Positions 48,928 through 58,959 of a stretch of DNA of 64,000 bases are shown here, piece after piece. Origin of the DNA: Antitrichia curtipendula. Its lineage: Eukaryota; Streptophyta; Bryopsida; Hypnales; Leucodontaceae. Within the stretch, counting starts at the first letter, position 1, and each line of letters starts with the position of its first letter. Under the pieces are notes generated by a model that was not told where the DNA came from, made no database searches, and saw only the letters and a list, made by a program, of their open reading frames with translations. The position numbers were made by a program, and so were the translations under genes. Location: contig OX579638.1 of NCBI GenBank assembly GCA_951230915.1, positions 17,812,696 through 17,876,695 of the forward strand, written 5' to 3'.

Positions 48928-50100
48928 ATCTTTGGAGTCATTTAAATTTGGCAATTCACATATAGGACTAATATTTGTTGTGTGCTTGTGTTTTTTTTCA
49001 GTTTGTTGTATTTGGCAAAGGAGTTTGCTTGATATGCGTCTTTATGTTATGAGCACTTTACACCCTATTTCCATATTCAGATTTCACATGATGGCCCTAT
49101 ATCTAGAATGTTGCCTACAGGATTTACATTGGATTGGCTAAAAAATGAGGTGGTGGAACGGAAGCACATAGAAGCCAAAAACTTGCATACAACCCAAGGG
49201 GCTGGTTGAGGTGGTCCCTCAATAGAGATCCATGCAGTAAGTACACATAATTGTTGAAATGACATCTGTAGACTTTATATATTTGAAGTATGAAATCTAA
49301 AAGTTGTTTTTGTTTCTTGACAGACTTTAGAGTGGGATCGAATGGACCTAGACAAGGAGATGTTCTCTCAATACATTCACATCCGGATGGCTTCAGAGAC
49401 TATGATCAAGGTTAGTGCACACATGAAAATACCATTACTACATCTTCATATTGGTGCACAAACAGAAAACTTTACACATGTATCCATAATCCTATATATG
49501 TAATTTGTTATTAGAAATGACATGTAATTCTAGGAGTGATGAATACAAATGCAAGAGTACTAATAATGCATGTGCTTTGGCAGCGCATAAAGCAAAAGAA
49601 ATGGGTTGCTGCTTCTGCTCGTGCAATCCTTTGGCAAATCTTTATTGACCGAGGCTCTTGGATCCTATCTCCTGAAGAGGCTGTGCAGTTGGCACAACAG
49701 TTGTAGGGCCCTGAGAGTCCAGGTTCCTCTCAAGTACATCAACTTTTTCGAAATTGGGCCTATAAGGCCCAATGGGAAACCAACGTTCATGACCATGCAC
49801 AACCACGCACGGTACGCTCATTTCATATAGTTTTTAGTATAGTATTATTGCATTCATTCATTTTGAAGTATAAAATGTAAAATTTGTATATTGCAATTTA
49901 TTATTATTCATTTTTCTATATTTTGCACATTAATCATTAGTTATGTCATAATGCAGCTTCCTCGATCTTTCTGTCGAACACGGGACGAGACTTCTACAGC
50001 ATTGGAAGTTGAAGAAGCCAGGCACAAATTTTGAAGAATGAAGAAGCGTCCAGTTCATCAACCCTTGAAGAATACAAATTCTACGCACATTATGTCTCAT

Positions 50101-53100
50101 TGTGGGCGCAAGATTACCCACCCTTGGTAATCAAGCAAACACCGACCAGGTTCTATGCCTTTATCCACCTTTTGATTATATGGGGGTGTTTGTGAGCGGG
50201 GTCCACTGTGCCTTCCAAGCAATGGATCTTTTTTGCTAAAGTCTCCTAAATGTCGTGGATGGCAGCAAAACTATTAGAAATGCATGGGTATCTAACAGGC
50301 TAACTGCAATGACCAGGGGCGATAGTAAATCCTAAATCCCTAACTATCTATCCTATGTCTAGGGTTGGCTGGATAGTTGGCATCATTTCTAACGTCCCTA
50401 ACTACGTGACAAGGGAACCCTCACGTTCCTTCCATGAACCTCTAAGACTATCTTTTGAGGTTTGACACTTCTCTCGGAAGTTCTAACTCTACGGACTAAC
50501 CCTAAGCTTAGTTTTTACTCTAATTTTCCAACCTCTAAATGTAACTCTAGATTTTTACTTCTAGAGTGATAACTCTAATTTTTTAACTTCCAATTTTGAC
50601 TCTATGTTTTGACTTTTATCCTCTGGTGTTTCCTCCTAACTTAATTCTAGAATTTAATTTTTACTCTAACCTTTTTTTTTCTTCTCAATTGACTCTAAAA
50701 TTGACCTCTAATTTTGATTCTAACTTTTGACTTTTACCCTCGGGTTTTTACTCCTAAATTAATTCTAGAACTTAACTTTTACTCTAACCTTTTTGCTTCT
50801 CAATTGACTCTAAAAACTGACCTCTAATTTTGATTCTAACTTTTGACGTTTAACTCTAAGTCTTTACTTTCTAACCTAACTCTAAGATATTTGCTTCAGA
50901 ATTTGACTCCTAGATTAACTCTAGAATTTTACTCCTAAATTAATTCCTAGTTTAGATTCTAGATTCTCCTTCTAACCTAATCCCTAATTTAGCACTCTTG
51001 AATCTAACACCTACTTGTACTAATCACAGCTTGCTTAATCACGCATAAGGGACTAATTAAGGAAGTCAACGCTAATTAGGAAAAAAGACACCAAGGACTA
51101 ATTCAAAAAAAACTCACCTCTTCGCTGCTGATGTCGGATATAATTTCATCCACGTCCACGTACACATCTTCATGCTCCATGTTGGTCTTTGGTCTTGGTT
51201 GAATTTTTCCAAGCTCACCGTTGATGTTTCAAAAATTAGGACCCCGTGCGATCTAAACCTCTTCTTTCCCTTCCTCCTTCCTTCTCCTTCCCTTCTCTCT
51301 CATTTTCTTTCCCTTTCTCTCCTTTTACACTAACACTATTCTACCTAAACTTTTATGGATGTCTTACAACTATAGATTCAGACCCCAAGGAGGTTTTAAT
51401 GTCCTTCCTACCCTATCTTTGTGTCATCCTAATCCGCCTTCTAATGGTCACTATGAATTCTCAAGATTTTCTTCCTAACACCTACTTAGCTAAACCTAGG
51501 TCACTATTTATCGTCTCTCTCACCTAAGTTGCCCATATAGCCATCCCCTCCTTTCCTCCTCCTTCTATCTTTGAGTGGTTTTGCAGGTTTTTGGACAGAC
51601 GATTATCTTACGTGGAGCTTTAGCCAAGACTGGACCCCATTTTCTCTTCCTTTCTTCTCTCAATCGTTACCTTGCCAGTTTTTTGTTTCAGAAACGAGCC
51701 CGACTCCCCACCCAAACTCTAACTTCAAGTAGTCTTGTATTTGATTTTTTTAGAGTCTGATTTTTGGACTTGGTAACCAGTTTTCCCAAAGCCCTTGGAC
51801 CCAAGTTCTCCTAAAGCCCCTGGACTAATTCCTGACTCCCCTTGCTCTGGACTGGTTCCCGAATCCCCTTAACTGACTGCTCCGACCCCCCTTTGATCTA
51901 GACTGGTTCCCGACTCCCTTGACTGACTATCCCGACCCCCCTTTAATTTGGACTAGTTCCCGACTCCCTTGACTGACTGCCCCGACCCCCTTGGCTGGCT
52001 GGTTCTGACCCCCCTTAGCTGGACTGGCTATATTGTATTCTGATCTGGTTTTCTGGTTTGGAATTTAAAAGACTTAACTGGATAGTTAGGCTAAGGACAC
52101 ATAAAAAAATAACAATAACGGGACAACCAAAAACAAAAACAAACCAAAATCCTTATGATTAGTTTAGGAGGTATTTGGGATTCTAGTATTCTCACTAACA
52201 GATGGTTTTACTGATTCAACTGTTTTTGAAACTCTTGGATATCTAGACACTAACGATCATATCTCCACGTGGATATTTGGATACTAAGGTAGAAGGGTGT
52301 TTGAAATTTTGTAAAAACTGCCAAACTTTTCTAGGCCCTAGAATCAAAACTTTGTCGTTTTGAGGGTAATCATAAAAAATGCCAAACTTTTTTAGATTCT
52401 ACAGTCAAAGCTTCGCCGTTCCCGAGGAGGATATACATAGCCAAGCAAGGGTTAGACAAAGGAAAAAAAAGAAAGACACACGTAGGGAATGCACATGGAG
52501 AAGCCAAAGCTTCGCCGACAACCGAGGGGTCCACGCAACGAGAGGGATGGTTAGACAAAGGTAAAGCACTCAACTTAAGAGAACACACGTGAGTTAGTAT
52601 AACAAGGTAAAGCAAATGACTCACACTCTAAAGGCCCTCAATGGCGGGATACGCCAAGGCACTAGAGGGGGTGGCTTTAGGATTAGTAGCAAACACAAAA
52701 GACCTTCAAAACACAAGGGTTAGTTCATAAGAGTGTATGCGAAATACAAGAGAAACACCCAAGGAGTACACAAGGCAAGATAGAAGGACCCCCAAGGACC
52801 TTCAAAGCTTGAAAAACAACAACAAAGGGAGCAAAAAGTGCTCCAAAAACACCGTAGAGGTTTTTGGCTTCAAACACCAAAATATCCAAAATAACTTGGA
52901 CCCACGGACCCAAAACAAGAATTGGGGGTGTTCTAGAGAGAAAAATGGGGACCTTAAATAGGTTTCCAAGGGCCCACCCCTCCCTCTAGAGTTCTAAGGT
53001 AACCTTATCAACTTGGATTTTCATCCTAATCCTAAAAAATTACTTCTACCATTTACGTTGGACCAACCTCCTAGGTTTGGAGATTAACTCCAATTGTCAA

Positions 53101-54203
53101 ACGGATTGCGCCGTTGGCTCCAAATCACCGTGTTTAGTCCAAAGCCCCCCTAACCCCCATACCGAGGCCAAAAACCCATCGTAGGCTAATTTAGTTTAAA
53201 AACCAAATCGTGGTAAAATCCTAGATCTTGGGGGTCTCTTATTTTGAGAGATGTGAATAGCCTAGGGTCTCTGGTAGGTGCAAGAGAGTCAGAAAGGACT
53301 CTTGGTTGACTTCGTTTCGCCATCGTATGGTCCCGGGATGCCGGTCAATGCAGTAGGGACCCCGCCACGTGGTTAATTCCCGAGGAATCTCGCCGGTTTG
53401 GGTACTTGCCGCTATCGGAATGTTGTGAAACTTCACGGAGCGCATTATTAACATAAAACAAGCTAGTCTAATTTTTAGTGAGATTTTCTTGTAACCTGGG
53501 TAATTTCCATGAAATTCCCGTTGGAGATTAAAAGGATTGACCACCCGGAAAAAGTTCTTCTGCAAGTCGGAAGATGACGGGATTTTTCACGTGACCTCTC
53601 AGGAAGTCATGTGGAAGACGTGTAGGTGCGTTTCCGTACCTAGTCCGATTGGTCGGTGGAGATAAAACTGGCCATCTCCTTGAATTAGCGATGGTGCGGG
53701 AATCTTTTGCAGATAGAGGAATCTTGGCGAATTGATTTCATTGTTGGACTTCTGGCATGGGATTTATCCTAGAACACCATTCTTGGGCTATAGATTCCTC
53801 CACGGGCCTGGTCTTGCGTAAGTGGCTCCTGCATGCTAACAATCGAGATTTGGAGAATTCTAAACCTAACTCTAGGACCCAACCTAGTGACCTCGTTCTG
53901 GATCCCTCGGACCGACTTAGCCATGAATTGCCACCTGCATGGTGGAATTTAGCCCTTTTGGGGCTATGTGACTCAAATCCTCCAAATTTAACCGTTTCGT
54001 TCTTTTTACCTATTTTTAGGCCAGATTTGGTGGGATTCTAAGTCTAAACATAAATCTAGACCAAATACTATAATGGGTATGTCACAACCATATTTTAGTT
54101 CTACACTCTTTTTATAGCTTTTTGTATACTTTTCTTAACTTGAAATTGCAAATTTCCAAAAAAATAATTCTACGAGCCTCAAGTGACAAATTGGGAGCTC
54201 ACA
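50101..54203 (-). mobile_element. Long solo-LTR-like element, copy 4 (4103 bp), in gene C last exon
   Basis: The ends are TGTGGGCGC and GAGCTCACA, with an exact target duplication CTCAT (50096-50100 and 54204-54208). Removing it rejoins the gene C frame. It is more diverged from copies 1 and 2 than they are from each other. The GC-rich hairpin arms of copies 1 and 2 are lost here (53348-53375). Minisatellites of the CCTAAATTAACTCTAG type lie at 50520-50960, and CCCGACTCCC-type repeats at 51780-52020. No retrotransposon protein is encoded. Confidence 0.85.
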
Positions 54204-55998
54204 CTCATGCCATTGAGGATAATAGCATGCAGACGCCAAGCATTGCCTGCAGTCCTTCACATACCACAGGTGGCACTTCCGCTAGAGTCCGTCCTTGTCG
54301 TAGAGGATTATCTCAGCTTGTTACGCAGTAGCACATGATCCCAATGTTCATTATAGCTAAAATGTTGTTTCTCTTCTTTATTTCTTGTATTTATTGATGA
54401 TTTCATGTGTTGTTCATTATTTGTAATCATGTAAATGTGTTTGCAATTTTTTCCTAAACTTGTCATTTACAACGTGATACAATATGCATACATTCTATAT
54501 GTGAACGTTACACACATCATTGTATAATAAACTACTATATTTTTTTCACATGTAACTAATATTGCGACAAACAAATGATATCTATCATGAAATGTCACAA
54601 TCAAATTTTCTTTATTTCAGACTAGTGTAGCTAGTGCCCTTGCTACATCCAAAATGTTTTTTTTCTACTTTTGCATTTGTCCTAATTTTGAAATTCAATA
54701 GTTGTTACGTATACAAAGCAATGCAAGGGATTTGTTGTGATGTGAGAGGTTGCATTCTTCACATACCAAATGAAAGCTTCAAGCTATGGTTGTGCAAATT
54801 TGAAAGTCATGTAAATTAATTTTTTAATTCAAAGAAAGAATTTTGAAATTTTGTAACTTTCACACAAATGTTAGAAGCCACAAAACAAAATTGGAACATC
54901 CCATTTTGCAAAGAGCTTTCCAATAGTATAAAAAAAATTGTTGCAACACTTGCATTTTGTTATATCTCAATTTATCAAACAAAAGAAACAACCTAGAAAA
55001 TCAACATAATTTAAGGTATAAAATAGTGTGTCCCTTGTTGTTGGCACATCCAAAATAAAAGTAAGAATGACTTTTTTATTTTTTATTTTGTAGAAACTAT
55101 GTGCATGGAAGAAGTGCAAGAGTTTTGTTTTGTATCCTTTGGACATGTTAGGTAAAAGTTATGGTTTTCCCAAAAAAAAATATTAAAATTGGTCCAAAAA
55201 TATAGTTTTTTAATTTTTTTAATCCATTAAAACTTTGGAAGTCGATAACTTCCACATCATAGTGTGAAACGTTGCGTTTTTTTTTTAAGAATAAAAAACT
55301 TTATGCATCAAGGAGTGTAAGGGCTTTTATTTGTAGCGTTTATACATGCAATTTCAAAGTTATGGGTTTTCCAAAGGAAACATAATTGAATTGAACTCTT
55401 TAGTTTTAAAAAATCCATTATTTGCAAATGTCACAAAATTGGTAGATATAGAAAGTTTTTTGCACTTAGAAGGCCAAGGGCTTTGTTTTGTGGCGTTTGG
55501 ACATGCGGCGTGAAAGTTATGATTTCTCCAAATTAAAAAATAATTTAAGTAAATTTTAAATTTATGAAAACCTTGAAATTCAACAACTTGCATACTATAG
55601 GTCCAAACGTCCCAAAGCAAATTCAATGTACTCCTCCCTTCTTAGAGCTTTCTAATAGTAGTAAAAACACCATTGAATGTTTCATAGTTTGTTAGATCTC
55701 AACGTATTAAACAAAACAATTTTTTTTTAAAGACAACTAAAACTAAAACTAACATAAGGTATAGACATTAGTGTGCCCTTCTACCATTGCCTCAAAAAAA
55801 TGTAAATGTAATTTTAATATTTTCAATGCCAAATTAAAGTATTGAACTTCTAAAAGTATACAAAAAAAATAATAAGTAATTAATTTTATTTGATTGTATA
55901 TATTGAATGATGAAATGATGTTATGAGGACTTTAATTTTGTCAATAACAAAGGTAAGAAACACATATACTATCAATTTCTAAACTCAATATTAAAAAT

Positions 55999-56003
<5 letters not shown>

Positions 56004-56061
<58 letters not shown>
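56004..56061. repeat. (TA)n microsatellite, about 29 units
   Basis: An uninterrupted alternating TA tract of about 58 bp in an AT-rich spacer. Confidence 0.95.
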
Positions 56062-56065
<4 letters not shown>

Positions 56066-57784
56066 ACAAGGGATGCATGTTGCTTAGTAAAACATTTGTA
56101 CAATTGAAATTGGCAATTCTCAATTTACTCTAAAAAATATCAACAATTTAGATTTTCTTTTTATCAACTAGAATTTCCATTTAATAAAAGAATTTAAGAT
56201 GAATACAAAGATTTCTTGGTTAAATTTAGTTACATGTATTCACAATCTATTTTCTAACATATTGACTAAAATATACAAATTATAGTATATACATGTATTT
56301 CTGGAAAAAACCTGACAGACTAACTTTTTTGTAAAAAAGGGACTGAAATGCCAACTTTGGAAAGTTCAAGGGCATCAATCTAGCAAAGTGTAGGGATTTT
56401 CTCTGTAAAATTTTAGGAGAATTGACTTGAATAAGTTAATAGAGGTTACTACTCTTAGATGTGTTAGAGAATGAACATAGATGAAGATTTTCAACCCTTG
56501 CTTTGGATACAAGTATTGTGAAGTAGTTTCGGACTTCAAAACACTAAGATTTGTGTATTAGAGATTAAAATTACATGACATGCTAATATGCTTAGAGATG
56601 GTCTTTGTAGACCAAACAAATGATCCACAAGAATGAATTTCATTACATATTAGATAATTTGAAAATCTTCTTATGAGCAATCCCTAGGTCACTTAAATTG
56701 TGTTGTTACTAGTGAGATAAATAATGAAAATGGATTGTTCCATAGGATATTTTGGCACTATATGTTATTAATCTCAACTTTAACCCTGAAAGTCCCAAAA
56801 TCCCTTTGAGGAACAAATGGTTCAAATTTTGGAAGGCTCATATGATCTCAGTTTTGGGAATTTTTTTCTAAAAAGAAATGAACATGCTGGAGTTTTGGAA
56901 ATATAATTTTTTTTTCAATTATTGCTTGGGAGAAACAATTGTACCACCATAAGTTCAAAGTGGACTTTGTCAAGTGGCAAAAAAAAATACAAAAGAACTA
57001 AAATACTTTTTAGGAAAATTTGCTTTCTATAGATTATATTTTTGTCTACATAAAAAACTTTTGTTTGTTTCATTTGGATTAATGCTATAAAATAGTGGAG
57101 TTTCTTCTTTATCAGCAACCATTGTATCGTCTTCAAAAAATAATGTATTAAATTTGTTTTCTAAGTAACTGAATTTCTACACTTTCTAAAAAATATTCTA
57201 CAAGGTTGAATTTGCTTCCTAAAATAATCTCATGGTTGACATTTATTGTGTTTCAATTTCATCTTAAAGCTATTAATGTTTTATTTATTCCTTCTATATT
57301 GTACCTACTTCTATTTAATATATTTTTAAAGAAGAAATTTCAAATTGTTTTTTTGAGGGGGGATTCAAAAATCTCAACTAAATTCTTCAACATGATTTTA
57401 TTTTCAATTCCAAATCAAGAATGTAAAACATTTAAGCAAAGAAGATTCAAAGTCTTATAATCTAATCATGCAAGGTTCAAATAAGTTATTTTCTTCACTT
57501 TCAATATAAATATTTTGCAATTTAGGTAGTCAAGACTAAATTTGTTTTCCAATTCATTATTGCTATTTAAGTACAAGGTCCTATTGCTAGAGTTGGAGAA
57601 CAAAAAATCTTTGTAATAGAAATGACAATTTTTAAATGAATTTTACCCCCCAAAAAATTCACCATGCTCTCACAAAAACACAAATCCTCACAAAAATTCA
57701 AAAGTTTTCACTAAAAATTGAGATCATAGGAACTTACCTGGACCCAAATTATTCCCCGAGGGGTCAAACAGGCCTTTAGGGGTT

Positions 57785-58083
57785 AAATGAACCATTTCAG
57801 CAATTAAATGCATTGGGAATTTTTTTTTTCTACTACAAGAGCCAATCGTTGTCTTTGATTTTTGCACATCTTTTTACAAGTTGCAAGCGGACGAATTTTG
57901 GAAGACCTATGTTCACAAATAGGTGTCTAAGCTATGAATCTTTGAAAATTTATAAGTAATTCAAAAATGTTTGGAAAAATGCAAACCCAATTGTGATAGG
58001 TTCCGCATCTATATTTCTTTCTCTGAAAAATGATCCAAAAATATTTTGGTTCAAGGAAGTCTGTGAAAATGGCGGACTAGTCC
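57785..58083. repeat. 300-bp segment duplicated at 62887-63186
   Basis: Shared words in the same order and orientation include GCAATTAAATGCATTG, AAGAGCCAATC, TTTACAAGTTGCAAG, TCACAAATAGGTG, AATTCAAAAATG and CTTTCTCTGAAAAATGATC. The two copies lie on either side of the kinase-jacalin gene, 5.1 kb apart. Confidence 0.85.
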
Positions 58084-58348
58084 ATTTACATGCTCCGTCA
58101 TTTAGAAGTAAAACAATTCCCTGAAATTACTCAGCGGCCTGACCGCCTGAATGAGTTGAAGGCTTGAAGCTCCATTCTATTGGCTCAAAGAATCCATGCA
58201 GATTGACCACAGTGAGAATTGAAAGGCCATTTTGGGGTACCGTAACTTTTTATTTAATACTCTTTAGTTTGTCAGAAGCAACCACATCTTCCCTGCTTGT
58301 GAACAAAGGGCCTGACAAAGCTGCCACGGACGTCCAAGTTACTGATGG

Positions 58349-58441
58349 TGGTGTGGAATATTCCACACCATTTCATCCCCGGGATGAAATGATGTGGAAT
58401 ATTCCACATCATTCCGTCAGGGGGAAGGCAGTCCCCCTGAC
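58349..58441. repeat. Four consecutive hairpin-forming inverted repeats
   Basis: Within 93 bp lie: a perfect 22-bp palindrome (58349-58370, core GTGGAATATTCCAC); a 21-bp inverted repeat with 9-bp arms ATTTCATCC/GGATGAAAT (58370-58390); a perfect 26-bp palindrome (58388-58413, same core); and arms GTCAGGGGG/CCCCCTGAC (58416-58441). The first and third contain GGAATATTCC, which fits the heat-shock element pattern nGAAnnTTCn. The cluster is about 520 bp upstream of the kinase-jacalin start codon. Confidence 0.9.
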
Positions 58442-58959
58442 TGGTACCGATTGTTATGTACTTTCTCTAACCCAACTTACCTCCAAATTTTTGACGGATC
58501 CATGTTTGACAGCAATGCACTGTACGGTAGCTTTTCGCCAGAATAAAAAAGCACTACTCCCATGGGCGGGACTTGAGAGGCACGGCAAGGGACGGAGTGG
58601 AATTCCTGTTCGGTGTAAATTTAGCTTGTCGGGAGGAGAGGTGCGCAGGAGAATTTTAGTTGAGGGATCGTGCAGGTGAAGTGCTGCCTGTGGTTTGCGA
58701 GCGAGTGAGGGGATGCAATGTAAGTGGCTTCAGCTGGAAGGTGGGGGTACAAAGGGAAGGAGGGAGCCGGAAGACGCTTTTGCTCTTGGTGACGTTGTGG
58801 AGAGCCTCTGCACCATCTCTCACTCAGATCATCGCCTCTTTCGTTGCAACCAGGAGCATTCAAGCTTGATTACAATTGGGAGAAGGTAATAACGAAAGAC
58901 GACCTCTATATTTTGTTGCCTAGAAACCACCTGCAGCCGCTTTTCTAACCACGTTCGCC

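Larger units (their letters stand above)
45478..54331 (+). pseudogene. Gene C: 12-exon transposase-like gene with twelve in-frame stops, last exon split by an LTR element
   Basis: Exons: 45478-46503, 46699-46902, 46993-47403, 47521-47643, 47736-47906, 48040-48174, 48283 to about 48413, 49002-49236, 49324-49410, 49584-49811, and 49957-50100 continuing at 54209-54331. Almost every junction is phase 0 with GT-AG ends. In-frame stops are TGA at 45676, 46876, 47401, 47877, 48151, 49030, 49207 and 50032, and TAG at 45769, 46885, 47886 and 49704. No frameshift is needed. The protein, about 1000 residues, contains DCLLCRLAVAARL near the start. It also has FECHDLACTYSVVIRGDAS followed by NFCAWC, which recalls the second catalytic Asp plus C-x-x-C of some eukaryotic DDE transposases. 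I cannot name the family. The decay and the insertions support a mobile-element origin. Confidence 0.6.
54332..58348. other. AT-rich gene-free spacer
   Basis: About 4 kb without a convincing gene. The short open frames here are AT-driven and lack splice context or protein-like composition. The only marked features are a (TA)n run and a 300-bp segment duplicated on the far side of the kinase gene, both listed separately. Confidence 0.6.

Noticed and set aside
45478..50034. Alternative genetic code or suppressed stops in gene C
   Set aside because: The intact kinase gene in the same window uses normal stops and contains no internal ones. C-to-T decay explains the data more simply.
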